DNA of 64,000 nucleotides from Lolliginicoccus suaedae (GTDB lineage Bacteria; Actinomycetota; Actinomycetes; Mycobacteriales; Mycobacteriaceae). The first letter of the stretch is position 1. Each line of letters starts with the position of its first letter. Below the pieces are notes generated by a model. It did no database searches. It was not told the DNA's origin and saw nothing but the letters and a program-made list of their open reading frames with translations. Positions 1 to 8,702 of the stretch are shown here, piece after piece. The position numbers and the translations under genes were made by a program. Location of the stretch: assembly GCF_008312885.1 (NCBI RefSeq), contig NZ_VSSO01000003.1:62001-126000 (forward strand), in the 5' to 3' direction.

Positions 1-491
1 TCGCGTTCAAGCCGAGTTAACTGAGTCGCCCGGAAGTAGTCCTCACCGCATTGCCTTGCGATGTCGGCGAATCCAAGCACCTCCCAGGCCGGTTTCAGCC
101 TGGAGGACTTGCTGTCAGGAATCTTGAACCGCAATTCCTCGACGGGAATCTTGTGCTGAGTCGGTTGCCGCTTAAATTGCCAAGCGGGGAGTGTCCGACC
201 GACAGCGACGTAGGGCATGGTCGATTGCTTGCACTCGACGAGGAACTTGGTGGCGACAATCACCTGTGCGTCTTCGTCTCGGAGCACTTGGCGGTACCCG
301 TAGACATCGAGCTCGCGTGACTTGTTCGGGTCATCGACGTCCTGAAAGGCCCAACCGAGACGGGGATGGCAATCCGCATCGGCGAGGACATGCGCAACTG
401 TCTGTTCCAGAAGCCAGCCCGCGTTCGTGAGCGCAGTCAGCAGGTCTGGGTCAGAGGGCGAGTTCCCGTCGTGATCGGAGTCTGTCGGCAC
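1..491 (-). CDS. PD-(D/E)XK nuclease-like protein, partial (C-terminus off the left edge)
   Basis: An open minus-strand frame runs from a GTG at 491 to the window edge, about 163 codons with no stop. Visible residues show an early helix (GWLLEQTVAHVLADA), then RELDVYGYRQV, then FLVECKQSTMPYVAVG. The helix Glu, the Asp in LDVYG and the E-x-K in VECKQ are spaced as in the PD-(D/E)XK nuclease fold, where Asp, Glu and Lys form the metal site. Codon use is less GC-biased than in the neighbouring core genes, and the gene sits inside a likely integrated element ending near 711. A restriction or other defence role would fit, but no specificity or helicase domain is visible. The start is uncertain: there is no clear ribosome-binding site, and in-frame TGA codons lie just upstream. 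Confidence 0.6.
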   Translation of the reverse strand, partial: MPTDSDHDGNSPSDPDLLTALTNAGWLLEQTVAHVLADADCHPRLGWAFQDVDDPNKSRELDVYGYRQVLRDEDAQVIVATKFLVECKQSTMPYVAVGRTLPAWQFKRQPTQHKIPVEELRFKIPDSKSSRLKPAWEVLGFADIARQCGEDYFRATQLTRLER

Positions 492-540
492 GGTTCGATC
501 TTGTCAGGCTCACACCCTTCGACGGGTATCGCCTCGCGGC

Positions 541-580
541 GTGGCCACACAGTGGCCCAAACCGGCCACATCGTGGCCAC
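541..580. repeat. GTGGCCAC palindrome cluster
   Basis: Two perfect 8-bp palindromes GTGGCCAC (541-548 and 573-580) flank two degenerate copies (GTGGCCC at 552, CGGCCAC at 563). They lie about 50 bp upstream of the start of the nuclease-like gene, in the element end. They could be operator or recombinase/excisionase binding sites. The function is inferred from position only. Confidence 0.5.
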
Positions 581-687
581 ATTTGCGCCTATGAACCAGG
601 GATAGAGCCTATGAAAACCGAATTACATCGATACACCTTTTCACAGGTAAAAGGCAGTTTCCGAGCCGCTGACCTGGGGTGCCGCTA

Positions 688-711
688 GAGTTCGAGTCTC
701 ACCGAGGGCAC
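688..711 (+). other. tRNA(Leu)-like 3' end remnant, putative attachment site
   Basis: The sequence has GAG, a 7-nt loop TTCGAGT (691-697), CTCAC (698-702), CGAGGGC (703-709) and A710. This is exactly T-loop, 3' T-stem, 3' acceptor strand and discriminator base of a tRNA. Only three T-stem pairs form, because the bases before 688 do not match, and no anticodon or D arm exists upstream. A 5' partner GCCCTCG would fit actinobacterial tRNA(Leu). A detached tRNA 3' tail is the usual displaced att copy at the far end of an element integrated in a tRNA gene. The intact tRNA and integrase would then lie left of the window. Confidence 0.6.
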
Positions 712-810
712 TTCCTGCCGGGCCCGCCCTGGACCCATTCCGCGCGGCCCGGTCCCACTGCGGCCCGGTCTTTGTACGGCCCGGTCCCCAACGGGCAAGC
801 CCCTCGTGAC

Positions 811-1659
811 CTAGCCCCGCCCCGGTCCCCGCTCCTGGTCCGAGAGCAGCTCCGCGAGCTCCGCGATCCGATCCTCCAGCTTGCCGATGTGCTCGTCGAG
901 GGCGTTCACCTGCGCGCGCGTCGCTGCTTCCTGTGTCTCATCGTTCTCGGCGACCCTATTGACGATCACCGACGCGATGGTGCCCGTGATGACACCGATG
1001 ATGCTGATGCCGCCGAACATCAGCAGCACCGCAATGATCCGACCCACTGTCGTGACGAGCACGATGTCGCCGTAGCCCACGGTCGTGACCGTGACGATGG
1101 ACCACCACACAGCATCGCCGAAGTTCGTGATCTGCGTGCCCGCGGCGTTGCGCTCGGCGTCGAGCACCGCGAGCGATGCCATGTAGATCAGCAGCGTCGC
1201 CGAGGCCGCCGCATAGATGCCCACCCGGCCATGCAGCGTGCGGCCCACCGAGGCATGGAGCTTCTGCACGACGATAACCACACGCAGCAGCCGCAACGGC
1301 CGCAGCATCGGCAGCGCCACGATCGCGAGCTCCAGCGGGTGGGTCAGGAACCATCGCAGCTTCCGCTCCGCCGCGACGAAGCGCACGAGGTAGTCGATAG
1401 CGAAGACCACCCATACGCCCACCATGATCAGTTCGGTGGCCGCGCGCACTCCCGGCTCCGGCCGCAGCACCGAGACGCTGTAGGCGACGATGTAGACGAT
1501 CGCGGCGCCCACCATCGGCCACTCGGTCGGAGGCAGCACGGATCGTGGATCGGGAATGCGGCGGATCATCCAGGAATGGTGCCACGGCGAGGGTTCGATG
1601 GCGAAAAAGTCCTGGCGCTTTGACCGTTCCAGCGCGCTGGGACCATTGCCTGGCTGCAA
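811..1659 (-). CDS. Voltage-gated-type potassium channel with C-terminal coiled coil
   Basis: The protein is a six-helix potassium channel of the plasma membrane. The selectivity filter TVGYGD is in the pore loop (about residues 185-195), between S5 (GIYAAASATLLIYMASLAV) and S6 (IIAVLLMFGGISIIGVITG). Upstream there are four further helices, including an Arg-rich S4-like stretch RPLRLLRVV. A charged coiled coil (about 255-275) follows S6 and may drive tetramer assembly. The first 30 residues of the open frame are not channel-like, so the true start may be the Met at residue 31 (coordinate 1569). The gene stands alone between the element end and the pyk terminator. Confidence 0.85.
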   Translation of the reverse strand: MQPGNGPSALERSKRQDFFAIEPSPWHHSWMIRRIPDPRSVLPPTEWPMVGAAIVYIVAYSVSVLRPEPGVRAATELIMVGVWVVFAIDYLVRFVAAERKLRWFLTHPLELAIVALPMLRPLRLLRVVIVVQKLHASVGRTLHGRVGIYAAASATLLIYMASLAVLDAERNAAGTQITNFGDAVWWSIVTVTTVGYGDIVLVTTVGRIIAVLLMFGGISIIGVITGTIASVIVNRVAENDETQEAATRAQVNALDEHIGKLEDRIAELAELLSDQERGPGRG

Positions 1660-1675
1660 CCATTGGCGGGCGCGA

Positions 1676-1714
1676 GTGGAAACTTTTCCCGCTCAGGGGA
1701 GGAAAAGTTTCCAC
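1676..1714 (-). terminator. Strong hairpin downstream of pyk
   Basis: A perfect 14-bp inverted repeat has arms GTGGAAACTTTTCC (1676-1689) and GGAAAAGTTTCCAC (1701-1714) around an 11-nt loop. It lies about 85 bp after the pyk stop and just before the channel start. There is no U-tract, as is common for actinobacterial terminators. Confidence 0.7.
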
Positions 1715-1798
1715 TAATGCGCGCGGTTGGCCCCGCCGAGGGCCCGCCCGGGCCAAGCGGTGCCCGGCCTGCCCCTGCCCGACGCCCACTACCGCGCG

Positions 1799-3232
1799 CT
1801 AGTGGTCGTCCTCGCCGATGCGATGCACCTGGATGAGGTTCGTCGAGCCGACGGTGCCGGGAGGAGCCCCGGCGACGATCACCACACGGTCGCCGCGCTC
1901 GTAGCCACCGACCGAGAGCAATGCCTCATCCACCTGGCGGATCATCTCATCGGTGCTCTCCACGTAGGGCACCGTGAACGTCTCGGTGCCCCACGTCAGT
2001 GACAACTGGTTGTGCACGGCGGGGACCGGCGTGAGGGCGACCAGCGGCAGCGAGGTGTGCAGCCGGGCAAGGCGCCGCACCGTGTCACCGGACTGGGTGA
2101 ACGCGACGAGGGCCTTCGCCTCGAGCCGCTCGCCGATGTCGCGCGCCGCGTAGGAGATCACGCCCCGCTTGGTGCGCGGCACATGCGTCAGCGGTGGCAC
2201 GACGGTGGATTCGGCCTCGACGGCGGTGATGATCCGCGCCATGGTGCGAACCGCCTCGAGCGCGTACTGGCCCACCGACGTCTCGCCCGACAGCATCAGC
2301 GCGTCCGCGCCGTCGAGCACGGCATTGGCCACATCGGATGCCTCTGCCCTGGTGGGGCGGGCGTTGGTGATCATTGATTCGAGCATCTGCGTCGCGACGA
2401 TCACGGGCTTGGCGTTCTCGCGCGCCACCTGGATCACGCGCTTCTGCACGACCGGCACCTGCTCGAGGGGCATCTCGACGCCGAGGTCGCCACGGGCGAC
2501 CATGATGGCATCGAAGGCGAGGACGATCGCCTCGAGGTTGGCGATCGCCTCGGGCTTCTCGAGCTTCGCGATGACCGGGACGCGGCGGCCCACCCGATCC
2601 ATGACGTCGTGGACGAGCTCGATGTCGGACGGTGACCGCACGAACGACAGGGCGATCAGGTCCACGCCGAGGCGCAGCGCGAACTCGAGGTCCTCGATGT
2701 CCTTCTCGGAGAGCGCGGGCACCGAGACGTTCATGCCGGGCAGCGAGATGCCCTTGTTGTTGCTGACGGGCCCGCCCTCGACGACACGGCACACTACGTC
2801 CGGGCCCTCGACGGCGGTGACCACGAGGCCGACCTTGCCGTCGTCGATGAGCAGCCGATCACCGGCGCGCGCGTCCTCGGCGAGGCCCTTGTAGGTGGTC
2901 GATACACGATCGTGGGTGCCGGGGCAGTCCTCGATGCTGATGCGGACTTCCTCGCCGCTCGCCCAGTGTGTGGCGCCGCCGTCCTCGAACCGCCCGAGCC
3001 GGATCTTGGGCCCCTGGAGGTCAGCAAGGATGCCCACGTTGCGGCCAGCGGCCTCGGCCGCAGCGCGGACATGCTGGTAGTTCTGCTCATGGGTGGCATG
3101 GTCGCCGTGGCTCATGTTGAGGCGCGCGACGTTCATGCCGCTGTCGATGAGCTGCTTCACCATCTCCTCGGTGCCGGTGGCGGGCCCCAGGGTGCACACG
3201 ATCTTCGCTCGACGTTTCACAGTCACCAACAT
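1799..3232 (-). CDS. pyk: Pyruvate kinase
   Basis: This enzyme converts phosphoenolpyruvate and ADP to pyruvate and ATP at the end of glycolysis. Visible family features are KRRAKIVCTLGPA at the N-terminus, NMSHGDHATH in the first barrel part, FALRLGVDLIALSFVRS, the Lys-containing VIAKLEKPEAI and the signature MVARGDLGVEMP. A C-terminal allosteric domain is present. The length of about 477 residues from the ATG at 3232 matches bacterial enzymes. A GTG at 3220 (giving 473 aa) is an equally likely start, and the longer open frame up to 3304 is not pyruvate-kinase-like. It is followed by the hairpin at 1676-1714. Confidence 0.95.
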   Translation of the reverse strand: MLVTVKRRAKIVCTLGPATGTEEMVKQLIDSGMNVARLNMSHGDHATHEQNYQHVRAAAEAAGRNVGILADLQGPKIRLGRFEDGGATHWASGEEVRISIEDCPGTHDRVSTTYKGLAEDARAGDRLLIDDGKVGLVVTAVEGPDVVCRVVEGGPVSNNKGISLPGMNVSVPALSEKDIEDLEFALRLGVDLIALSFVRSPSDIELVHDVMDRVGRRVPVIAKLEKPEAIANLEAIVLAFDAIMVARGDLGVEMPLEQVPVVQKRVIQVARENAKPVIVATQMLESMITNARPTRAEASDVANAVLDGADALMLSGETSVGQYALEAVRTMARIITAVEAESTVVPPLTHVPRTKRGVISYAARDIGERLEAKALVAFTQSGDTVRRLARLHTSLPLVALTPVPAVHNQLSLTWGTETFTVPYVESTDEMIRQVDEALLSVGGYERGDRVVIVAGAPPGTVGSTNLIQVHRIGEDDH

Positions 3233-3347
3233 AGTCGCCCGGGTTGGGAGTGTCTGCATCGCACGGAATGAACGGGCAAGGAATTCTCGCTCCCGGCCGC
3301 TCACGACTGTCTACTAGCTGTCCCAGCGCGCCGTGGCCCGGCATCGG

Positions 3348-3809
3348 CTAGCCCGGCACGAGCGGAAAGCCAGGGATGTTGCGGACGATCCCCCAGATGA
3401 TCGCGAGCGCTGTGATAGCGATGACGGCCCGCCACGGTACTCGCGTCGCGCGGCCCCGGGAGCGTTGCCAGGCGAGCCAGCCGCCGTAGCCGAGGAGCAC
3501 CGGCGCGAGTCCGAGGAGGAACGCATTGTCATGCGCGGCGGCCACGAGATCGCCGCGGAGCAGGTCGTGCCCCATGCGCAGCGCGCCGCAGCCGGGGCAG
3601 TCCAGGCCAGTCAGTAGCTTGGTCGGGCAGATCGGGTATACCGAGGAGCTGTCGTGGGGGCTGAACGCCCAGAGGTAGAGGCACCCTCCGCCGAGCAGGG
3701 CGGCGAGGGCGACCGCGTGCACCTTGTTGCGCGGGCCAGGCCCGTGGCTGCAGCCGGAGTGGTGCGGTTCCGCATGCGGAACCGGGCTCCTCCCGGACTG
3801 GCCTGCCAT
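3348..3809 (-). CDS. DUF2752 membrane protein
   Basis: This 153-aa protein carries the DUF2752 signature CPTKLLTGLDCPGCGALRM followed by HDLLRGD and an HDNAF segment. Three hydrophobic helices are visible (about residues 30-48, 95-112, 125-145). The N-terminal 25 residues are His/Pro-rich and may not be translated if a later start is used. The function is unknown. The gene lies directly downstream of lgt on the same strand, a position I recall as conserved in mycolic-acid actinobacteria. Confidence 0.85.
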   Translation of the reverse strand: MAGQSGRSPVPHAEPHHSGCSHGPGPRNKVHAVALAALLGGGCLYLWAFSPHDSSSVYPICPTKLLTGLDCPGCGALRMGHDLLRGDLVAAAHDNAFLLGLAPVLLGYGGWLAWQRSRGRATRVPWRAVIAITALAIIWGIVRNIPGFPLVPG

Positions 3810-3838
3810 GGGTCTGCCTCCCTATCGCTCGCTCGGGG

Positions 3839-4855
3839 TCAGCGGGAGCCCGACGCGCTGTCGCCGCTGTCGGGATCGCGCTGTTCCCCATCCTCGGTGT
3901 GCTCGCCGGCCCCCACGGGTGCGGCATCGCCGTCGGAAGCATCAGCGCCCGTGCCTGCATCGGGGTGTCTTCCCGCGGGCTGGAGCGTCGCGGGATCCTC
4001 CCGGCCCTTGCGCGCGAGCAGGACGTAGATGATCGCGCCGGTGAACACGATGGCGGAGGTGTAGGAGTTGATGCGGATGCCGAAGAACTCGTTGGCCGGG
4101 TCGGCACGCATCAGCTCGACCCAGAACCTGCCGAAGCTGTAGCCAGCGACGTAGAGCGCGAACAACCGGCCGTGGCCGATGCGGAGCTTGCGGTCGATCA
4201 GCACGAGCACCACGACGAAGAAGACGTTCCAGAGAAGCTCGTAGAGGAACGTCGGATGCACCACGTCCACGAGCTGGCCGGTGGACACGCCATTGAGGTT
4301 GTCGATGCGGCCCTCGGCGTCGAGGCGGGTGTAGATCTCCAGGCCCCACGGAAGGTCGGTGCTGCGGCCGTAGAGCTCTTGGTTGAAGTAGTTGCCGAGG
4401 CGACCGATGCCCTGGGCGAGGAGGATGCCCGGCGCGACGGCATCGCCGAATGCTGGCAGCGGCACTCCCTTGGCCCGGCAGCCGATCCACGCGCCGAGGG
4501 CACCGAACGCGACAGCGCCCCAGATGCCGAGACCGCCCTGCCAGACCTTCAGCGCATCGATCGGGTTGGCGCCCTCGCCGAAGTACTTCTGCCAGTCGGT
4601 CATCACGTGGTACGCGCGGCCACCGACGAAGCCGAACGGGATGGCCCACAGCGCGATGTCGAGCACGGTGCCGGGCTCGCCGCCGCGTGCCTGCCAGCGC
4701 CGATCGCCCCAGGTGATGGCGACGATGATGCCGACGATGATGAACAGCGCGTAGGCGCGCAGCGCGAACGGACCGATGTACCACACGCCCTGCGGCGGGC
4801 TCGGGATGTACGCGAGCAGATCAACCGTTGTAGCGGCTGGAGAGCCCTGGTTCAC
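3839..4855 (-). CDS. lgt: Prolipoprotein diacylglyceryl transferase
   Basis: Lgt moves diacylglycerol from phosphatidylglycerol to the lipobox Cys of prelipoproteins in the plasma membrane. The signature GRLGNYFNQELYGR and the downstream HPTFLYELLWN are both present, with about seven membrane helices and the conserved GGRAYHV region. An acidic tail of about 55 residues rich in Asp, Gly and Ala extends past the last helix, a feature seen in several actinobacterial Lgt proteins. The gene follows trpA with an 71-bp gap, the usual actinobacterial arrangement. A client, the lipoprotein LpqW, is encoded in this window. Confidence 0.96.
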   Translation of the reverse strand: MNQGSPAATTVDLLAYIPSPPQGVWYIGPFALRAYALFIIVGIIVAITWGDRRWQARGGEPGTVLDIALWAIPFGFVGGRAYHVMTDWQKYFGEGANPIDALKVWQGGLGIWGAVAFGALGAWIGCRAKGVPLPAFGDAVAPGILLAQGIGRLGNYFNQELYGRSTDLPWGLEIYTRLDAEGRIDNLNGVSTGQLVDVVHPTFLYELLWNVFFVVVLVLIDRKLRIGHGRLFALYVAGYSFGRFWVELMRADPANEFFGIRINSYTSAIVFTGAIIYVLLARKGREDPATLQPAGRHPDAGTGADASDGDAAPVGAGEHTEDGEQRDPDSGDSASGSR

Positions 4856-4926
4856 AGCTTTCCCCTCGATTGGCTAGGCATGGGACGCCGCGGGGAGCGC
4901 GTGTCTCCCCGAGCAGGTGGACCACT

Positions 4927-5757
4927 TCACACGGTAGCGGAAGCGTGCGGCTCGCGTACTCCGGCAGCAAGCTCGCGCGTGAGCACCGAGACCGCGTCGA
5001 TGCTGTCCTCGGCGGCGCTGACGAGTGCGGAGCCCACGATGACCGCATCGGCGTAGCGGGCGATCTCGGCAGCCTGGGCACGGTCGCGCACGCCGAGCCC
5101 GATCCCGATGGGGATGTCGCTGTGCTGGCGGATGCGGGCCACGAGGTCGGGCGCGGAGTGGGACACGGCATCCCGTGCGCCGGTGACGCCCATGGTGGAT
5201 GCGGCGTAGACGAAGCCACGGCACTGGTCGAGGGTGGTGGCGAGCCGCTCCTCGGTGGAGGACGGGGCGACGAGGAAGATCCGGTCAAGGCCATGCTCGG
5301 TGGATGCGGCGATCCAGTCGTGCGCCTCGTCGGGGATCAGGTCCGGTGTGATGAGCCCGAGCCCGCCCGCTGCGGCGAGATCGCGGGCGAACGCATCCAC
5401 GCCATACTTGAGCACCGGGTTCCAGTAGGACATGACCACGGCGTTGCCACCGAGCGCCTTGATGTGCGCGACCGAATCGAACACATCCCGGACCCGGAAG
5501 CCGTTGCGCCGGGCGGTCCCGGCGGCGTTCTGGATGGTGGGGCCGTCCATGACGGGATCGGAGTACGGGACGCCGACCTCGATGAGGTCGCAGCCTGCCT
5601 CGACGAGCGCGGCGAAGAGCTCGAGGGAGGTCGCCTTGTCGGGGTAGCCGGCGGGGAGGTACCCGACGAGAGCGGAGCGCCCCTCGGCCTTGCAGCGCGC
5701 GAAGATCGGCGCGAGGCGGGATGTCGATGGATCGCTGGAGCTGATGGGTGCGGTCAC
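4927..5757 (-). CDS. trpA: Tryptophan synthase alpha chain
   Basis: TrpA cleaves indole-3-glycerol phosphate to indole and glyceraldehyde 3-phosphate, passing indole to TrpB. Family motifs include [32 protein letters not shown] with the catalytic Glu, and [11 protein letters not shown]. The GTG start at 5757 gives 276 aa and overlaps the trpB stop as GTGA, implying translational coupling. The longer upstream frame only shadows trpB. Confidence 0.96.
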   Translation of the reverse strand: MTAPISSSDPSTSRLAPIFARCKAEGRSALVGYLPAGYPDKATSLELFAALVEAGCDLIEVGVPYSDPVMDGPTIQNAAGTARRNGFRVRDVFDSVAHIKALGGNAVVMSYWNPVLKYGVDAFARDLAAAGGLGLITPDLIPDEAHDWIAASTEHGLDRIFLVAPSSTEERLATTLDQCRGFVYAASTMGVTGARDAVSHSAPDLVARIRQHSDIPIGIGLGVRDRAQAAEIARYADAVIVGSALVSAAEDSIDAVSVLTRELAAGVREPHASATV

Positions 5758-7145
5758 GGCGCGGTCTCCCCTTCGGTCTCGGTGGCGCTGGCGGGAGCGA
5801 GCTCGAACCATTGCGCTGCGGTGGCGACGTCCTTGTCCCCGCGTCCCGAGAGGTTCACCACGATGATCGCTTTCTCGCCGAGCTCGCGACCGAGCACGAG
5901 CGCCCCGGCGATGGCGTGCGCGGACTCGATGGCCGGAATGATCCCCTCGGTGCGGCATAGCAGCGCGAAGGCATCCATGGCTTCAGTATCGGTGGCCGAG
6001 CGGTACTCAGCGCGACCGATGTCGTTGAGGTAGGAATGCTCCGGGCCGACTCCGGGGTAGTCGAGGCCCGCGGAGATCGAGTGCGATTCGATGGTCTGGC
6101 CGTCGTCGTCCTGAAGCAGGTACGAGTAGGCACCATGCAGGGCACCGGGCGTGCCGCCACCGATCGTGGCCGCGTGGCGCCCGGTATCGACGCCGTCGCC
6201 GCCGGCCTCGATGCCGATGAGCCGGACCCCAGGGTCACCGATGAAGGCGTGGAACAATCCGATGGCGTTGGAGCCGCCGCCGACGCAAGCCACGGCGGCA
6301 TCGGGAAGCCGACCGGCGAGCGCCTGGATCTGGACGCGGGCCTCGAGCCCGATGATGCGCTGGAAGTCCCGCACCATCAGCGGGAAGGGGTGGGGGCCGG
6401 CGACGGTGCCGAAGCAGTAGTAGGTGTCGTCGGCATGAGCGACCCAGTCGCGCAGGGCCTCGTTGATGGCGTCCTTGAGGGTCTTCGAGCCGGTCTCCAC
6501 GGCGACGACTTCTGCGCCGAGGAGTCGCATGCGGGCCACGTTGAGGGCCTGCCGGTCGGTATCCACCTTGCCCATGTAGATCACGCAGTCGAGGCCGAGC
6601 AGGGCGCAGGCCGTGGCGGTGGCCACGCCGTGCTGCCCGGCGCCGGTCTCGGCGATGACGCGGGTCTTGCCCATGCGCTGGGCGAGGAGGGCCTGGCCGA
6701 GCACGTTGTTGATCTTGTGCGAGCCGGTGTGGTTGAGATCCTCCCGCTTGAGAAAGATCCTCGCTCCCCCGGCATGCTCGCTGAGCCGCTTCGCCTCGTA
6801 GAGCGGGGAGGGCCGCCCGGAGTAGTCGCGCTGCAGGCGATCAAGCTCGTTGAGGAAGCCCTCGTCGGCGCGGGCCTTCTCGTACTCCGCTGTGGTCTCC
6901 TCGATCACGGCCATCAGGGCCTCGGGCACGTACCGGCCTCCGAAGGCCCCGAAGTGCCCGCCAGCGTCGGGGTCGGACGGACTGCGCTCGGTGAGCCCGG
7001 CACTGGCCCGGGGCATGTGCTGCCCGCCTGGCTGCGCGGCTGCCTTGAGATCAACAGTTTCGAACGGCGTCATGCCGCCAGTCTGCCCCACTTCGCTACT
7101 TCCTGTTCCCATGTCGGTGGCTGGCCCCGCCGCGTCGCGGTTCAT
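5754..7145 (-). CDS. trpB: Tryptophan synthase beta chain
   Basis: TrpB is the PLP enzyme joining indole and serine to give tryptophan. The PLP lysine is in HTGSHKINN, the phosphate-binding loop is GGGSNAIG, and [13 protein letters not shown] is also present. The 463-residue frame has about 60 residues before the conserved [10 protein letters not shown], so a start at the internal Met at residue 25 is possible. The first ATG does overlap the trpC stop as ATGA, which favours the longer form. It sits between trpC and trpA in one operon. Confidence 0.96.
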   Translation of the reverse strand: MNRDAAGPATDMGTGSSEVGQTGGMTPFETVDLKAAAQPGGQHMPRASAGLTERSPSDPDAGGHFGAFGGRYVPEALMAVIEETTAEYEKARADEGFLNELDRLQRDYSGRPSPLYEAKRLSEHAGGARIFLKREDLNHTGSHKINNVLGQALLAQRMGKTRVIAETGAGQHGVATATACALLGLDCVIYMGKVDTDRQALNVARMRLLGAEVVAVETGSKTLKDAINEALRDWVAHADDTYYCFGTVAGPHPFPLMVRDFQRIIGLEARVQIQALAGRLPDAAVACVGGGSNAIGLFHAFIGDPGVRLIGIEAGGDGVDTGRHAATIGGGTPGALHGAYSYLLQDDDGQTIESHSISAGLDYPGVGPEHSYLNDIGRAEYRSATDTEAMDAFALLCRTEGIIPAIESAHAIAGALVLGRELGEKAIIVVNLSGRGDKDVATAAQWFELAPASATETEGETAP

Positions 7146-7957
7146 CCCTTGCGCGCTGGCTTCGGGCAGGAGGGGTGCGTGCCCGCGGTCACGAGATCGG
7201 ACACGGCCGCTCGCGGATCGCCACTGGTCACGAGGCCCTCCCCGACCAGAACGGCGTCAGCACCGGCGCCAGCGTAGGCCAGCAGATCGGCCGGGCCGCG
7301 AACGCCGGACTCCGCGATCTTGATGACATTGCTGGGCAGGCCGGGCGCGATCCGCGCGAAGCAGTCCCGGTCGACCTCGAGCGTCTTCAGATCGCGAGCA
7401 TTCACACCGATCACGCTGGCACCGGCCTCGAGCGCCCGGTCCGCCTCCGCCTCGGTATGCACCTCCACGAGCGCGGTCATTCCCAGCGACTCGGTCCTGT
7501 CGAGCAGCGAGACGAGCACGTCCTGCTCGAGCGCGGCAACGATCAGCAGGATCAGGTCGGCGCCATGGGCACGTGCTTCATGGACCTGGTAGGGGCCGAC
7601 GACGAAATCCTTGCGGAGCACCGGGATGCGCACCGCGGCACGGACGGCGTCGAGATCTGCGAGGGATCCCTGGAAGCGGCGCTCCTCGGTGAGGACGCTG
7701 ATCACGCGGGCACCACCGAGCTCGTACTCGTGAGCGAGGACAGCAGGATCGGGGATGTTGGCCAGCGCGCCCTTCGACGGGCTCGCCCGCTTGACCTCGG
7801 CGATCACTGCGATGCCGGGCTCGCGCAGCGCTGCCGCCGCATCGAGTGGATCCGGTGCCGCCTTGGCCAGCTTCTTCACCGCCGCGAGGTCAAGGGCGGA
7901 CTCCCTGGCCGCGACATCCGCACGCACGCCGTCGAGTATGGAGTCGAGAACGGTCAT
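7142..7957 (-). CDS. trpC: Indole-3-glycerol-phosphate synthase
   Basis: TrpC closes the indole ring of CdRP to give indole-3-glycerol phosphate. The barrel motifs [45 protein letters not shown] and IAESGVRG are all visible. The start chosen ([10 protein letters not shown]) gives 271 aa, the normal length. It is monofunctional, with no TrpF domain fused, and no trpF occurs in this window. That agrees with HisA acting as a bifunctional PriA isomerase. Confidence 0.96.
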   Translation of the reverse strand: MTVLDSILDGVRADVAARESALDLAAVKKLAKAAPDPLDAAAALREPGIAVIAEVKRASPSKGALANIPDPAVLAHEYELGGARVISVLTEERRFQGSLADLDAVRAAVRIPVLRKDFVVGPYQVHEARAHGADLILLIVAALEQDVLVSLLDRTESLGMTALVEVHTEAEADRALEAGASVIGVNARDLKTLEVDRDCFARIAPGLPSNVIKIAESGVRGPADLLAYAGAGADAVLVGEGLVTSGDPRAAVSDLVTAGTHPSCPKPARKG

Positions 7958-8048
7958 CCTGCCCCCACGTGTCCTTTCCGTCGACGAGTGCATCCCGCGC
8001 TGCGCGGTCGATCATTCATCACGAAGCACCGTCATTGCTCGTTGTCGT

Positions 8049-8702
8049 CTAGGGCCTTGGCTCAGGGCCATCGGTGGTCGGGTCCTCGCCCGCGTCGAGC
8101 GCGTCCCAGAGCAACCGATCGCTCAATGGTATGCCTGACCCTTCCCGCGCCGAAATCGGCCCGGTCGCCAGGCCCGTCCGGGCGTTCTCCTTGCGCACCG
8201 CCGGCGTCGTGTACGCGTTGTCCAGCTTGGCTCCCGGTCGCGGAGCACGCGCCAGCAGCACTGCGGCGGCGAGCCCCAGCGCGGCAGCGGCAACAGCAAC
8301 GAGAGGCGCCACGGGATTGCCCTCGATCCCGGTGGCCTCCGCCCGCGCGGGCAGCTCGGCGAGCCGTGCCACGCGATCCGCGTCGAGCCCGCCCAGGACC
8401 ATCCGGGCCGGCTCGATGAGCGCGAGGGCGGAGAGGATGCCGATCGCGAGAGCGAGGACCGGCTGCGCGCGGCCGCGGGCCACGAGGGCGACGAGCAGCG
8501 CCGCCCCGATCGCGAGGGAGAGCGGGGCGAGCGCGGCCGCCCAATCAGCACCCACGATCGTGGCGTCATAGGGCGGCCGCAGGCCATCGACCACGGTGTA
8601 GGACACCCAGGACAACCGCGATGACGCCCAGAGCAGCGCGGCACCGAGCAGCGCGAGCAGCAGCGCGCGCCGCCGGGACTTCCCGCCTTCCGTCGCGCTC
8701 AT
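8049..8702 (-). CDS. Trp-operon-associated membrane protein (TIGR02234/Trp_oprn_chp family)
   Basis: A 217-aa membrane protein lies between trpE and trpC, overlapping trpE by ATGA at 8699-8702. The [11 protein letters not shown] segment after the first helix and four hydrophobic helices match the family of Trp-operon-associated membrane proteins found only in actinobacterial trp operons. The C-terminal third is hydrophilic. Its biochemical role is unknown. A function in tryptophan or anthranilate transport or membrane assembly is only a guess from context. Confidence 0.85.
   Translation of the reverse strand: MSATEGGKSRRRALLLALLGAALLWASSRLSWVSYTVVDGLRPPYDATIVGADWAAALAPLSLAIGAALLVALVARGRAQPVLALAIGILSALALIEPARMVLGGLDADRVARLAELPARAEATGIEGNPVAPLVAVAAAALGLAAAVLLARAPRPGAKLDNAYTTPAVRKENARTGLATGPISAREGSGIPLSDRLLWDALDAGEDPTTDGPEPRP

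Larger units (their letters stand above)
492..810. other. Gene-free end of the putative integrated element
   Basis: I see no convincing gene here. The left part has GTGGCCAC palindromes. Around 588-640 the DNA is clearly more AT-rich than the rest of the window, with a direct repeat GCCTATGAA (near 587 and 608) and a small inverted repeat CCTTTT/AAAAGG near 637-655. The tRNA 3'-end remnant follows at 688-711. From 712 to 810 the DNA is GC-rich again, with repeated CGGCCCGGTC words, and leads into the 3' end of the channel gene. Confidence 0.6.

Noticed and set aside
51-605. Three plus-strand open frames at the left edge
   Set aside because: They are shadows. The minus frame from 491 has a coherent protein with nuclease motifs, while the plus frames overlap each other and show no protein-like composition.
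688-711. A complete tRNA gene
   Set aside because: Only the 3' part is present. Upstream bases do not complete the T-stem, and no anticodon or D arm exists.
679-1623. Long plus-strand frame of 314 codons over the potassium channel gene
   Set aside because: It reads as His/Arg/Asp-rich low-complexity antisense of a gene with clear channel motifs on the other strand.
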